Counted from the first letter of the stretch, positions 24,168 through 34,035 are shown. The stretch is DNA of 64,000 nucleotides from G963663525 sp963663525 (GCA_963663525.2 CAXXHC010000001.1:3100001-3164000), one strand, 5' to 3'. The notes: generated by a model not told the origin, from the letters alone. Program-made: numbers and translations.

Positions 24168-26039
24168 TTAAAAGGTTGTGCTGAATTCAAAAGTTCCTTC
24201 ATAAAAGTTTTTCGAAGGCGGGTTGTATATCTCTCCACCGGACTTACTTTTATCTACATCCAATCCACCGACAATGAGCACCATCCCGTTTATCAAAGTG
24301 GTTACGGTCAGGTGTTCACGCTGTTGGAACATATCGTTGGTTCTGTATGGTGTTTCTGTTCCGTTAAAATCTTGAGAATCTAGCAAAATGCTTGTGAAAT
24401 CCCACAGACCGCGGCATTCCTCGTTGCCTTCATCGTAGGAATAGACGAACTTGATGATCTGGCCGGCCTTCGGCACGGCGGCGCTTTCCGGCTCGTTGAT
24501 CGGCGAAGCGGTCGCACCTGCGATCAGAATTGTGTCGTAACTACCCCCGATAAAATCCCAAGCCGCTCCTTTGTACGGAAGCACGAGATTGTTCGAGTTG
24601 GAGCAGGTGACCTCACCGTAGGCGTTGATAAAGGCCAAATCCGTAACAGCAACGATGTTCCCCGACATCCAGTCCATCGTTTCTCCGCCGAGAACGACGA
24701 TCCGGGCAGCCTCAATTTCGTCGGAGGATTCATCGATCACCCCCAGAACGTTGCGCTTGTAAAGTGGAATCGCAAAATGTTCCGATCGCGTCACGTAGGC
24801 CAGCTCCGTACTGGGGCGACAGGCGCGAAGACAGGGATCGGCCACGCATTCGGCCTGATCCGTTTCGTAGTTAAAGCAACTGAACGATCCCGCATCGGGA
24901 CTGAAAACCTCGACGATGGGCTTTTCGGCATTGGCTTCCTGCGTGGTGCCGCCCACCGCGACGACGTTCCATTTCACGTCTTCTCCATCTAGATACGGCA
25001 GAGCCGTCAAAGTGTGATTGTAACGTGCGTTGTTTAGTCCGCCACTCAATTCCTTGACGGGAGTGAGTGCGTTTACGGCGGCTTCAATCACCGCTGCCTG
25101 AGTAAGTGCGGCAAGGCTTTGGTTTTTCCCGCCTGCAATCACCACCGCGCTGGTGTTCGGAATAGCTGCAGCAGCGTGATGAGCTACCCCCTGAGTAAGG
25201 GTACCGATTTGTTCCAGAGTGAGTTCGGTTTGTTCCGCTACGTAGGTTCCTCGGTAGACTTCGTTGGAAAAAGCACCGTCCATTTCGCCGCCGACGATGA
25301 CGAAGGTCAACGCGAGTGTGCCGTTGGCTTCGATCCGATTGCTCATGCTTTCGATGACGGTCAGGGTATGGAATGCACGACCGCCGGACCATCCTTTGAC
25401 GGTCACGGTTTCGAACTGGTTCGTGGCCGGATCATACAGGTCGGCGGTATCCGGGTAGGAGGTAATATCCACTAACTGATTGATGCCGCCCAGGATCAGC
25501 ACTTTACCGTCGGGCAGCAGAGTAGCGGTATGACCGTAGCGACCGGCTGACATTCTGGCAGGCCGCCCTTGGCTTTCACTATAATCCATTGGAATTTCTC
25601 CAAAGCTGTCAACTGAACTGACAAAAATCGGAATTTTTTGCGAACGTTTAGTGTTATATTGGATCGGTGCTGAAATTCCACGGATAATAGTATTACCATC
25701 GGTACCAGTACCTTCGATCACCAATCTGAATTCGTCTGGAATACCTGGTGGAAATTTTTTTAAATCAAACTTTTTATCCGCTTCAGAGTTTATCAATTCT
25801 TCTATTTTGCCTTGCAAAAAATAGCTCCTAGGCAACGTTTCTTCAAAGAAACCGTATCGAATGCCCACGGCTTCTGTCATCGGTGAATACGACTCTCCTC
25901 TTTGATTTGTTGCAGAATACACCTGAAGAACAACATCCTGCTGTTGGTTCTCCTCGATGCAACTGAACGAAAATATAACCAAAAGAAACATTACCAAAAG
26001 GAATATTGTTTTCTCCTTCAATTCTGAATATATGCGCAT
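24168..26039 (-). CDS. kelch-repeat lipoprotein
   Basis: 623 residues from the ATG at 26039 (AAAGGAGCAC upstream); the ATG 24 bases earlier lies within that ribosome site. Lipobox FSFSC. Residues ~170-610 hold kelch-type blades: repeated GRYGHTATLLPDGKVLILGG, ARYNHTLTALP, AVGGT, VVLGGETMDW and VTTLINGMVLIVGGLD motifs, the pattern of a beta-propeller. One Cys-containing insert (CVADPCLRAC) in the middle. Such proteins serve as surface binding platforms; the ligand is unknown. Likely co-transcribed with the gene at 24121. Confidence 0.85.
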   Translation of the reverse strand: MRIYSELKEKTIFLLVMFLLVIFSFSCIEENQQQDVVLQVYSATNQRGESYSPMTEAVGIRYGFFEETLPRSYFLQGKIEELINSEADKKFDLKKFPPGIPDEFRLVIEGTGTDGNTIIRGISAPIQYNTKRSQKIPIFVSSVDSFGEIPMDYSESQGRPARMSAGRYGHTATLLPDGKVLILGGINQLVDITSYPDTADLYDPATNQFETVTVKGWSGGRAFHTLTVIESMSNRIEANGTLALTFVIVGGEMDGAFSNEVYRGTYVAEQTELTLEQIGTLTQGVAHHAAAAIPNTSAVVIAGGKNQSLAALTQAAVIEAAVNALTPVKELSGGLNNARYNHTLTALPYLDGEDVKWNVVAVGGTTQEANAEKPIVEVFSPDAGSFSCFNYETDQAECVADPCLRACRPSTELAYVTRSEHFAIPLYKRNVLGVIDESSDEIEAARIVVLGGETMDWMSGNIVAVTDLAFINAYGEVTCSNSNNLVLPYKGAAWDFIGGSYDTILIAGATASPINEPESAAVPKAGQIIKFVYSYDEGNEECRGLWDFTSILLDSQDFNGTETPYRTNDMFQQREHLTVTTLINGMVLIVGGLDVDKSKSGGEIYNPPSKNFYEGTFEFSTTF

Positions 26040-26154
26040 TTTAATGTGCTCCTTTGGTAGCAAATAGCTCGCAAAACCTATCGTCTGAATGAACTTATTT
26101 GGTTACTTTTTTTAGGGCTCGACTTTTTTTTGATACTTTATTTGTTTTATCATT

Positions 26155-26183
26155 AGAATATATTGTATTTGTAAAGGTGTCAA
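26155..26183 (-). promoter_or_regulatory. putative promoter of the kelch lipoprotein operon
   Basis: Minus strand TTGACA (26178-26183), 17-bp spacer, TATTCT (26155-26160); a TATATT overlaps at 15-bp spacing. It differs from the P1-P4 family. Leader ~110 nt. Confidence 0.45.
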
Positions 26184-26543
26184 CACTGGCGAGAAAGAAA
26201 GTTCCCCCGAAAATTGATGGATTTGCGCTCGTAGTTTCCTGCCGATCTGGTGTACCATAGCTACGGACCTCCTTGGTTTTGCTGAAGAAACAAGGCGTTA
26301 ACATCCTTTCCTTTAGCACTTGGAGGTCCGCTTCGTCTCGTATGAAAATCGCCCATTTTCACTTTGATAAACCTATACACCACCGAAAATATTATGGATT
26401 TTTTGCTTCATGATTGGTTTTTGGGGGTGACCTGCCCCCATTTTCTGTACCACGGGCAATGTTAGTCCCCGGTGGTTTTGAAGGCTTCGTGTAGGGATCT
26501 TACCACAAAGCCTGGAAACATGCTAAACTGCTTCTGCTCGCTC

Positions 26544-26716
26544 GGAGGATACGGCTCTGCGGAGACGCAACCGGAGCGTCGCAGCGAGCGGCTATACCGG
26601 TGGACGGAGTATTTTTCAGCTTCGTCCATTTTTGTATCTTGGCAACCCACCGGGCAGCCCTTCAAGCGAAAAATCTCAGGGCTCGGGGACTGGTCCCCGC
26701 ATCGGCAAAGCCGATG
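26544..26716 (-). repeat. IS-borne structured module, copy C (candidate ncRNA)
   Basis: ~173 nt, minus strand, 22 bp beyond the orfB stop. Hairpin ATCGGCTTTGCCGAT (a compensated loop change relative to A and B), GGGGACCAGTCCCC, block CCCTGAGATTTTTCGC, a middle with stem TGGACG/CGTCCA, and 3' block GCTCCGGTTGCGTCTCCGC then GCCGTATCCTCC. Same transposase-sense orientation as copies A and B. Confidence 0.7.
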
Positions 26717-26738
26717 ATGTGACGGTTGAGTTGGAGGC

Positions 26739-27581
26739 TCATGATTTCTTTGTCTTTCTACGCTTGTCAAAAGCAGCCTTGAATTCGTTGGGTGTAGCGT
26801 AGCCCAAGCTTGAATGGGGGCGTTCGCCGTTGTAATCCTTACGCCATATTTCCGTCATTACCCGTGCTTCGTGCAGGCCCGCAAAACTGTTGACATTGAG
26901 GAACTCGTCCCGGAATCGACCGTTGAAACTTTCGCCGTATGCATTCTGCCAGGGTTTGCCGGGATCAATGTATTGGGTCTTCATTCGGTTTTCTTTCAGC
27001 CATCGTCTCAATACTTCGGCGATGAATTCCGGCCCGTTGTCGCTACGGATAAACTCAGGAGCCCCTCGTTTGTTTATCACCCGTTTCAATACCACGATAA
27101 CGCTACGTGCACTGATGGAGCGACCGACCTCGATGGCCAGACTTTCGCGGGTGAATTCATCCACCAGCGTCAGGAACTTCAGCTTGCGACCATCTTGCGT
27201 CGTATCGAAAACGAAATCGTATGTCCAGACATGATTCAGACGCACAGCCTTTAACGGCACGCCTCCACGGGCCTTGCGTTTCTTGCGCGGCCTGCGTTTC
27301 GGCAATGTCAGGCCAAGAATGCGCCACAGCCGTTCGATCCGCTTGTGATTCACTACGAGCCCTTCACGTACAAGCAGCGCGTGAGCACGTCGATAGCCGA
27401 AACGTTTGCGACGCCTGGCTATTTTCAGCAACCGTGAGATCAACTCCGACTCATCCCGTTCAACCGCCATGTAACGAAAACTTGACCGCCCGATCTCGCA
27501 CAGCGAGCAACCGCGTCGTTCCGAAACGCCACGCGCTTTGAGCAAATGTACTCCCTCGCGTCTTTGAGAAAGCGTCACCAT
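26739..27581 (-). CDS. IS3-family transposase OrfB (DDE)
   Basis: 280 residues. The N-terminal HTH_21-like region (RRKRFGYRRAHALLVREG) precedes the rve core with Asp in VWTYDFVFD, Asp in IRSDNGPEFI and Glu in NGRFRDEFLN; C-terminal HSSLGYATPNEF. In this family it is normally made as an OrfAB fusion by -1 frameshifting; here the overlap with orfA contains a run of eight A just before ATGGTGACG, a suitable slippery site. Confidence 0.93.
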   Translation of the reverse strand: MVTLSQRREGVHLLKARGVSERRGCSLCEIGRSSFRYMAVERDESELISRLLKIARRRKRFGYRRAHALLVREGLVVNHKRIERLWRILGLTLPKRRPRKKRKARGGVPLKAVRLNHVWTYDFVFDTTQDGRKLKFLTLVDEFTRESLAIEVGRSISARSVIVVLKRVINKRGAPEFIRSDNGPEFIAEVLRRWLKENRMKTQYIDPGKPWQNAYGESFNGRFRDEFLNVNSFAGLHEARVMTEIWRKDYNGERPHSSLGYATPNEFKAAFDKRRKTKKS

Positions 27582-27844
27582 TTTTTTTCCAACAGCTCTT
27601 TCATCGCGTCGATCTCGATATCACGTTCCGCAAGCAGTTTCTTCAAACGAGCGTTTTCTTTCGTCAATTCGCGTAAATGGCGAACTTCATCCACCTGCAT
27701 TCCACCGTATTTCTTGCGCCAGCGATAAAAGCTCTGTTCGCTGATTCCATGCTTGCGGCAGATTTCCGATATCGGCTGCTCGCCTCGCTCCGCTTCATGC
27801 AGAATCTGAATGATTTTCTCTTCCGAATAACGCTTTTTTTTCAT
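27575..27844 (-). CDS. IS3-family transposase OrfA
   Basis: 89 residues. HTH domain (residues 5-50: YSEEKIIQILHEAERGEQPI ... SEICRKHGISEQSFYRWRKK) followed by a leucine-zipper-like helix (LRELTKENARLKKLLAERDI) for multimerisation. Overlaps orfB by 7 bp at the slippery A run. Confidence 0.93.
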   Translation of the reverse strand: MKKKRYSEEKIIQILHEAERGEQPISEICRKHGISEQSFYRWRKKYGGMQVDEVRHLRELTKENARLKKLLAERDIEIDAMKELLEKKW

Positions 27845-27913
27845 CCCGAAATCCTTTCCCTGATTTCCGGGAGACTAACATTTCAAATGGTCTAGTTTTA
27901 GGGGGCAAGGTCA

Positions 27914-28200
27914 GGGGAAGTCCTGTGGCGAGAAGTTTATTTCATTCTGCCCCTTAAAATCAATCATGGGTAAATACAAAACTGACGAGATCTTTGTAAA
28001 ATTGGTTTAGCAACTATTGATCCTCCAACACATTTTCATGTAACCCTGTACTTGAACTCCTAAAAATTTTGGTAGTGGGAAGGATAAATTTATTGGAAAG
28101 GCCGTGCGTTTTTAATATTGTCGGAATCTCCAGTTTCATGCGCAACTCTTGACTCTTTTATAAAGAGAATCCCCCAAACACCCCTAAAAAAGCCTTGCAC
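27914..28200. other. 287-bp intergenic region, no gene seen
   Basis: AT-rich. A short CTCTTTATAAAAGAG inverted repeat around 28150-28165 could end the transcript of the SUMF1-like gene, but it has no good T-tract. Confidence 0.4.
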
Positions 28201-29121
28201 TCAATTGGTTTCTTTTGCACAACGGAAACCAATGTTGAAAGCTGCGTCTTTGGGACTATACCCGTAACGATATGATGGACGCAGGCTCCCGATATTCGAA
28301 CCATACCAGGAGCCGCCGCGAAGAACACGGTATTCACAATCACCGCCTGTCCAGACATCACCCGTTCCAGGATGACCTGTATAATCACTGTGGTAGCAGT
28401 CTTCAACCCACTCCCATACATTGCCGCTCATGTCGTACAGGTCGAAAGTATTGGGATCTTTCCCACCTACTAAATGTTCCCGATTATCACTATTACCATT
28501 ATACCAAGCGATCTCATCCAGACAGCTGGAATTGTCCCCACAAATCCAAATCATGTCCGTTCCTGCACGTGCAGCGTACTCCCATTCTGCTTCCGAAGGT
28601 AGACGCCCACCAACTCTTTCGCAAAATGTCTTTGCCTCTATCCATGAAATTTTCTCCACCGGACAGGTAGGGCAATTCTCGAAATAGCTCGAATAACTTG
28701 GATTGTCATGCATAACCGCCTCGTAATGCTCCTGTGTCACCTCCGTCGCTGTCATTTTAAAAGCTTCCACTGACACCTCGTGGCGTGGGTTCTCACTTAT
28801 ATCGCAAATCGTGTCCTGAGGAACGCAACCCTGCTGGTATGTTCCAGAGGGAATGGGGAGCCAAGTCAAACCTGGATCGGTTATTTGCTCGTACTCACCA
28901 GCCTGAACGTTCCCATCCTCATCAGTGTCCACAATTGCGTCGTCGTCCTCGTCACCACCTGGATTAATGCAAATTCCACTCTCACAAACCAGATCCCCAC
29001 GGCAGGTTGCTTCTGTTGAACAAGGTTCACCTACATGGCCAATTGATTCCCAGAACATCTGGCAACCTGAAGTAAGAAAACAAAGAAAAGTAAAAATGAA
29101 GAAGATGAGGCGACACGTCAC
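28201..29121 (-). CDS. lipoprotein with formylglycine-generating-enzyme-like (SUMF1) domain
   Basis: 306 residues from GTG 29121, preceded by GGGAGGTGG; the in-frame ATG 42 bases upstream lies inside the preceding gene and would spoil the signal. Lipobox LTSGC (C20). A short Cys-rich module (VGEPCSTEATCRGDLVCESG) matches the start of the split lipoprotein at 17649. Residues ~75-306 are a SUMF1/FGE-sulfatase-like fold: WLPIPSGTY, TEVTQEHYEAV, LPSEAEWEYAARAG, SGNVWEWVEDC, VLRGGSWYGS and the terminal NIGFRCAK. Members act as formylglycine enzymes or as binding/lectin-like domains; catalytic Cys were not confirmed, so a structural role is equally likely. Second gene of the PEGA operon. Confidence 0.85.
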   Translation of the reverse strand: MTCRLIFFIFTFLCFLTSGCQMFWESIGHVGEPCSTEATCRGDLVCESGICINPGGDEDDDAIVDTDEDGNVQAGEYEQITDPGLTWLPIPSGTYQQGCVPQDTICDISENPRHEVSVEAFKMTATEVTQEHYEAVMHDNPSYSSYFENCPTCPVEKISWIEAKTFCERVGGRLPSEAEWEYAARAGTDMIWICGDNSSCLDEIAWYNGNSDNREHLVGGKDPNTFDLYDMSGNVWEWVEDCYHSDYTGHPGTGDVWTGGDCEYRVLRGGSWYGSNIGSLRPSYRYGYSPKDAAFNIGFRCAKETN

Positions 29122-29122
29122 T

Positions 29123-30391
29123 TTACCACCTCCCTTCCAACCACACAACTGCTCCTCGCCCATCCGAGGCTACTGAGGCTCCTATGTGATTTCGCTCTGC
29201 CCACTCCTGATCTCCAGGAGATATTACCCATAAAACAGTGCCAATCAGTATTGCCGCTCCACCGAGTGTGTAACTGGCAATGGCCATACTGGACCAAGTA
29301 CGATTCTTGCTTTCTGTGTTCCAGTCCCCCGCTTTATTGTCGGCAGCTGCCTCGCTCGCTTGCCACGTTGCGATACCTCCCCCAGTTACTAGGCCAATCC
29401 CAGTAAAAAACGATACATACCCGTATTTTTTGTACGGATTCATCGGATAGTCTTTCTCTAGGGCTAGATGAATCTTTGTTTCCTTTTCTGATGTTACAAT
29501 GGTACGCTCTTTGACTGTCTCATATCCTTCCAATTTTAGTTTAATCAAATAGGTATTTGCAGTTACGTTTTCTCTAAAAGGCGTGGTTCCCTTTTCTTTT
29601 CCGTCGATCCAGATTAATGCTCCTGAAGGTGTAGTAGTTACATTTAGGATTCCTTTTAGTTGTAATCGTTTCAATTGAAAGACAATATCCGTTGTTTCCC
29701 CATGTAATATTCGGACAACTTTTTCTAAGCTGCCATACCCTTGTCGTTTTACTACAATTTTGTAAATATCGGCTTTCAGCTTTTCCTTTAATGGCGTTTT
29801 GCCAATTTTTTTCCCATTGACCCATACCCACGCGTTTTCCGGCTTGCTTGTCACCAATAACATGCCTGACACAGATGTATCTATGGTTTTCGTAGTCTCT
29901 GTGATCTGTATCCCGAATAACTCTGCAACTGCCTCTGGTAGAGACCTAATCAAGTCGTTCACTGATCCCTCGGCATTCCGGCTACTACGCCCAATAACCT
30001 CTGCCGAACGAACATTTATTCGTCGCAGATTTAGCATCCAAAAATCACCGATCTTGCCTATGTCACCGCTCACCGCCTCCGTAACCCCCAAAGCTGCTCC
30101 TATTTCTGTAATGCAGGAGGTGTCTTCCATTCCGCATTTCTGACGAGTTTGCTCACCTTTAAGTATAGTCTGAATATCAGCCTCGGAGATAACCTTGCTG
30201 CCTGAATATTTAGCGACTTGGTTGGCTACGAAATTAGAGATCAGATTGACATCCGCATCATCCACACCCTTGTTTGCTTGGAGTTTCCATACTACGATAC
30301 TTCTCTTGAGATCCATTGCTGAGGATTTTTCCAAAAAACCCAAAAAAAATGCTATTCCGCACGTCAATAATATGGCCACTCTGCAAAACAT
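29123..30391 (-). CDS. PEGA-domain envelope protein (copy 2)
   Basis: 422 residues from ATG 30391, chosen by alignment to the paralogue at 17651-18928 (both begin just before a hydrophobic signal); an upstream ATG would add 25 unrelated residues. Signal peptide, the shared N-domain (DVNLISNFVANQVAKYSGSK), two PEGA domains, two hydrophobic segments and the terminal GRW. The stop and the next start are joined as in copy 1 (GGGAGGTGGTAAAGTG), the last codons doubling as ribosome site for the lipoprotein. PEGA sequences have diverged more than the N-domain. Confidence 0.85.
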   Translation of the reverse strand: MFCRVAILLTCGIAFFLGFLEKSSAMDLKRSIVVWKLQANKGVDDADVNLISNFVANQVAKYSGSKVISEADIQTILKGEQTRQKCGMEDTSCITEIGAALGVTEAVSGDIGKIGDFWMLNLRRINVRSAEVIGRSSRNAEGSVNDLIRSLPEAVAELFGIQITETTKTIDTSVSGMLLVTSKPENAWVWVNGKKIGKTPLKEKLKADIYKIVVKRQGYGSLEKVVRILHGETTDIVFQLKRLQLKGILNVTTTPSGALIWIDGKEKGTTPFRENVTANTYLIKLKLEGYETVKERTIVTSEKETKIHLALEKDYPMNPYKKYGYVSFFTGIGLVTGGGIATWQASEAAADNKAGDWNTESKNRTWSSMAIASYTLGGAAILIGTVLWVISPGDQEWAERNHIGASVASDGRGAVVWLEGRW

Positions 30392-30515
30392 CTTCAGTAT
30401 CCTTTTGGTTCCATCCCACTTTTGGGCGAAGAGCAGGATATCGTAATTGGGTTCGCACCACTGCATTCCTAATAAAAGTGTTGCTTCTTGCCACTACTGA
30501 ATCTCAATATCGTGA

Positions 30516-30543
30516 ATCCTACAGGGGATTTCCCAATTGTCAA
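30516..30543 (-). promoter_or_regulatory. surface-gene promoter copy P4
   Basis: TTGACA (30538-30543), 16-bp spacer ATTGGGAAATCCCCTG, TAGGAT (30516-30521) on the minus strand. The sequence beyond the -35 (GATGTCTGATGAAGCGTAAGC on the plus strand, 30551-30571) also matches the P3 locus. Leader ~120 nt, longer than for P3. Confidence 0.75.
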
Positions 30544-31050
30544 GCCGGTGAGATGTCTGATGAAGCGTAAGCCGGTGAGAAATCGCTGTTGCATGAACCC
30601 GGATTGTCTGCTTCATGGGCAGTTCGGAAGGGCAACATCATTCGGTTTTCGTTCGCTTCATCACCATGCCAGACATCCTAAAAATCAAAAAGTTTGCGAA
30701 AGTCAAAACTGCTTAGCACTACATACCTAAAAATAACTTTTTTTGTAAACCATTGATTCTTAATGGGATTTTCAACTTGGCCTTCTTTCTGTTCTCAGAA
30801 AAAAGTTCGTAATAAGGTATGCTCTGGGTACGAAGCCGCTTCGCGGCAGTTTTTAGCCCCTGCCTGTCCGTAAGTTCTTGCTCGACTCCAGCCATATTTT
30901 TGTGATCGTATCCTGCGTTGAAGCCCTTTGGCGCGTTTGCAATCTTCCCGTTTTCTCCCGCAATACCTTGCCTGAATTCCCATGACCCCGACATCCTTGT
31001 GATTTCAGTCGTCCGATTTCCGGGCGGCGTCAATCACGAGGAGGAGACTC
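30544..31050. other. 500-bp region between surface genes and the IS91-like unit, no gene seen
   Basis: Starts with duplicated upstream sequence of the P-family loci (to ~30600). From about 30720 it is likely the 5' part of the IS91-like unit. The hypothetical frames there have no ribosome site or recognisable motif. Confidence 0.4.
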
Positions 31051-31893
31051 ATGGGACATCTCAAAGAAAGAATGAGCGAGGATCTTTTACGGTACGGGCT
31101 GCGCCTTGCCACGCGCAAACAGTATCTGAACCACGCCGAATCGTATGTCCGACATTTCAAGCGATCGCCGGATCAACTGGGCGCGGCTGAAATTGAGGCA
31201 TGGATCCGGCACCTGGCGAGAGCGGAAAAGCGACCGGACAGTTTCCGGCAGCAGGCGCTGATGGCGCTCAAGTTTCTCTATTTCGTGACGCTGGATCGTC
31301 CAGGTGTCGCAGCCTGTTTTCTTTCTCCCGGCAAGCCGGGACCGGTTCCCGATCCGCTCACGAAGAGCGAGATGGACCGGCTGTTTGAGGGCGTTGCCTC
31401 TGAGCTTCACAAAACGGTTTTGATCGTAGCATTCGGCGGCGGTTTGCGCCTGGGCGAGACCTGTCGCCTGAGGACGGGGGATATCGATAGCAAAAGGATG
31501 CTGATCCGCCTGACTTCTTCAAACAGCGCCTGGCCCCAATTCGTTCCGCTTCACTCGGAAACTCTCACAACCCTGCGCCGGTGGTGGCGCGACACTAGGC
31601 CTCGAACGGATCTGCTTTTCACACGCGATGGCCATGACAATCCCTTGACTCCCGGTCCCATGCAAAAGGCAATCAGGCAAGCTGCAATGGATGGAGGTTT
31701 CGATTATACGACGATCGAGAAGACACTGCGCTATTCCTTCTTCAGGCATCGCCTGACGCAAGCAGACAACCCACGCGAGGTCAGGCACATCCTGCGCTGC
31801 ACCTCCATCCGTCTCGTCCTGGCCAGTTTCATCACTCGGAAGAAAGCAACATCTTTCCATGCATGCGAAGCCGTGAAAGGAGGCCGGATATGA
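31051..31893 (+). CDS. tyrosine-recombinase homologue lacking catalytic residues
   Basis: 280 residues. SAM-like N-terminal core-binding domain (residues 1-95) and a recombinase fold with box I Arg retained (FGGGLRLGETCRLR). Aligned with the following gene, the box II HxxR becomes KTLR, LGHAS becomes LRCTS and the nucleophilic Tyr segment becomes VLASFI, so two His and the Tyr are lost. Probably a non-catalytic partner or accessory factor rather than an active integrase; a C-terminal frameshift is an alternative. Stop overlaps the next start (ATGA). RBS GAGGAGG before the ATG. Confidence 0.75.
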   Translation: MGHLKERMSEDLLRYGLRLATRKQYLNHAESYVRHFKRSPDQLGAAEIEAWIRHLARAEKRPDSFRQQALMALKFLYFVTLDRPGVAACFLSPGKPGPVPDPLTKSEMDRLFEGVASELHKTVLIVAFGGGLRLGETCRLRTGDIDSKRMLIRLTSSNSAWPQFVPLHSETLTTLRRWWRDTRPRTDLLFTRDGHDNPLTPGPMQKAIRQAAMDGGFDYTTIEKTLRYSFFRHRLTQADNPREVRHILRCTSIRLVLASFITRKKATSFHACEAVKGGRI

Positions 31894-32777
31894 GAAGCGC
31901 ACGTCAACGAATGGTGCGGCAGATGAAGTTGAGAAACCTTTCCGCCTCCACGCAGGCCGACTATCTGCGCAGGTTGAAAAAACTCGAGCAGCACGTCGGC
32001 AAGCAGTTGGGACGAATCAGCCTGGAGGAGATCCGCGACTACCTGCTTTATCTTCATGAGAAACGCGGATTCACTCCGGGGAGCGTCAATTCTCATGCCC
32101 GGGTTTTTCGCTTTTTCTTTCTCAACGTCATGGACCGCCCCTGGCCGCTGGCGGCAATACCAGCGGCCAGGGAGCCCAAAACGCTTCCCGTGGTACTTGC
32201 GCCTTCGGAAGTCGTCCGTTTTCTAGACGCCGTCCAAAACGTCAGGTATCGCACGATCTTCCAGGTCATGTACGCTTCCGGTCTACGCGTCTCGGAAGCG
32301 GCGAATCTGCGGGCGAGCGACATCGATAGCCAGAGAATGGTCATCCGCGTTCGCCAAGGCAAGATGAGCAAAGATCGCTACACCGTGCTGTCTCCGAAAC
32401 TGCTGCTCATCTTACGGGACTACTGGAGAACATGCAAGCCGGGAAAACATCAGGCAAACAGTAAGAATCCATGGCTGTTTCCAGGAAGAATTAAGGGACG
32501 CTGCATTACGACCACTTCCATCCAAATTGTCTGCAAAAAAATCTCCATTCAATCGGGGTTGGCGCCGAGCAAAAAGGTAACGCCTCATAGTTTTCGCCAC
32601 AGCTTCGCCACCCATATGCTGGAGAACGGCGTCGATCTACGCACGATCCAGGTGCTCCTGGGGCACGCTTCCTTATCCACCACGGCCATTTACACCCACA
32701 TCGCCACGGCGCGCATCGCCGGGATGCAAAGCCCCTTCGACCTCCTGCCGGGATCGGAGGCGAATCATGGCGAATAG
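31890..32777 (+). CDS. tyrosine recombinase (XerC/D-like) of the IS91-like unit
   Basis: 295 residues from ATG 31890 (AGGAGG upstream, overlapping the previous stop). Core-binding domain (STQADYLRRLKKLEQHVGKQ) and a full catalytic set: Arg in YASGLRVSEAANL, Lys in RQGKMSKDRY, HxxR in TPHSFRHSFATHML, His in LGHASLSTTAIY and Tyr in the same block. Expected to cut and rejoin DNA at core sites. Overlaps the transposase start by 11 bp, so expression is coupled. Confidence 0.9.
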   Translation: MRSARQRMVRQMKLRNLSASTQADYLRRLKKLEQHVGKQLGRISLEEIRDYLLYLHEKRGFTPGSVNSHARVFRFFFLNVMDRPWPLAAIPAAREPKTLPVVLAPSEVVRFLDAVQNVRYRTIFQVMYASGLRVSEAANLRASDIDSQRMVIRVRQGKMSKDRYTVLSPKLLLILRDYWRTCKPGKHQANSKNPWLFPGRIKGRCITTTSIQIVCKKISIQSGLAPSKKVTPHSFRHSFATHMLENGVDLRTIQVLLGHASLSTTAIYTHIATARIAGMQSPFDLLPGSEANHGE

Positions 32778-34035
32778 CAGACTCACGACGGCCGAACTTC
32801 TCCGGAAGAATTGGGATGAGTTTCTCGGTCTGTACGGCAATCTCCTGTCGCCCGAGCAGACCAAGGCCGCTCGTGACATCATGGCCTGCCGCACCAACGA
32901 GATGGGCGGACACTGCGAGCACAGACGCTGCAACCAATGCGGACACGAAACCAAAGGCTACAACTCATGCGGCAATCGCGCCTGCCCCAAATGCGGCGCT
33001 CTGGCCTCGGCCACGTGGCTGGCCGGACGCAGAGCCGAGCTCTTGCCCGTACCGTACTTTCACATCGTCTTCACCATCCCGAAAGAGATAGAGGATTTGG
33101 CGCTGATCAACCGGCGCGTGATCTACGACATCCTCTTCAAGACCTCGGCGAAAACCATGCTCACGATCGCCGGGGATCCCAGGCATCTGGGCGCGAACAT
33201 CGGCTTCACCAGCGTGCTGCATACCTGGGGCAGCACCTTGCTGCATCATCCCCACGTCCATATGATCGTCCCCGGAGGCGGGATTTCGCCCGACGGCAAA
33301 AGCTGGGTGACTTGCCGCGAGGACTTCTTTCTGCATGTGAACGTTCTGAAGAGTCTCTTCAGGCGATTGTTTCTGGAGGCGCTCAAAAGGGCCTATGAAG
33401 CGGGCAAACTGCGTTTTACCGGAAAGTCCGGGAAATTCGCCGGCCCGAAAGCTTTCGATCGGTTCATCAAAACGCACCGTGGGATGAAATGGCATGTCTA
33501 CGCCAAAGCGCCCTTCGGCGGGCCGGAGACGACGCTCAACTACCTGGCCAGGTACACTCATCGCACGGCCTTCTCCGATCAGCGCTTGATCGCAATGAAA
33601 GACGGCAAGGTTTCCTTCCGGTACAAGGATTACAAAAAGGAAGGGGAAAAGCGCGTCATGACTCTTTCGGCGACCGAATTTATCCGGCGCTTCCTGATGC
33701 ACGTTCTCCCCAAGGGCTTTACGCGCATCCGGCATTACGGCTTGCACGCCAACCGCTTTCGGGCGAGGAATATCAAGCGTTGCCGTGACTTGCTCGGCGC
33801 GCCGGAACCCGAACCCATCGAGCGATACGACGAGATGAGCTGGGACGAGCGCTACCTGGCGCTCACCGGGCACGATCCGCTCTTGTGTCCGGTGTGCAAG
33901 AAGGGACGGCTGGAACTCGTCACGGAGCATGATAGGCCGGACGGCGCACAAAACATGACGGCCTATCCGCCAAACGGAAACGAACTCGGGCAGGCGAAAA
34001 GACCGGAAATGGCAGGCGCTTCACCGCCCGTCTGA
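32767..34035 (+). CDS. IS91-family rolling-circle transposase (HUH, single Tyr)
   Basis: 422 residues. N-terminal zinc-binding region (HCEHRRCNQCGHE ... CPKCG), HUH motif in HHPHVHMIVPGGG, and the tyrosine helix in LNYLARYTHRTAFSD that attacks the nicked strand. A C-terminal CPVCKKG ribbon follows. It nicks and transfers one strand at the element origin. The frame is intact. Confidence 0.92.
   Translation: MANSRLTTAELLRKNWDEFLGLYGNLLSPEQTKAARDIMACRTNEMGGHCEHRRCNQCGHETKGYNSCGNRACPKCGALASATWLAGRRAELLPVPYFHIVFTIPKEIEDLALINRRVIYDILFKTSAKTMLTIAGDPRHLGANIGFTSVLHTWGSTLLHHPHVHMIVPGGGISPDGKSWVTCREDFFLHVNVLKSLFRRLFLEALKRAYEAGKLRFTGKSGKFAGPKAFDRFIKTHRGMKWHVYAKAPFGGPETTLNYLARYTHRTAFSDQRLIAMKDGKVSFRYKDYKKEGEKRVMTLSATEFIRRFLMHVLPKGFTRIRHYGLHANRFRARNIKRCRDLLGAPEPEPIERYDEMSWDERYLALTGHDPLLCPVCKKGRLELVTEHDRPDGAQNMTAYPPNGNELGQAKRPEMAGASPPV

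Larger units (their letters stand above)
26428..27913 (-). mobile_element. IS3-family insertion sequence (1486 bp)
   Basis: Ends TGACCTGCCCCCATTTTCTG (left) and TGACCTTGCCCCCTAAAACT (right, read inwards), with ATGTTAGTC further in on both sides. Flanked by GGG, consistent with the 3-4-bp duplication of the family. Two overlapping frames (orfA, orfB) plus the structured module at 26544-26716 between orfB and the distal end. The 26064-26427 gap before it holds only the promoter above. Confidence 0.9.

Noticed and set aside
30719..31033. 104-codon minus-strand frame before the IS91-like genes
   Set aside because: No ribosome site, no recognisable motif, and it lies in probable element-end DNA.
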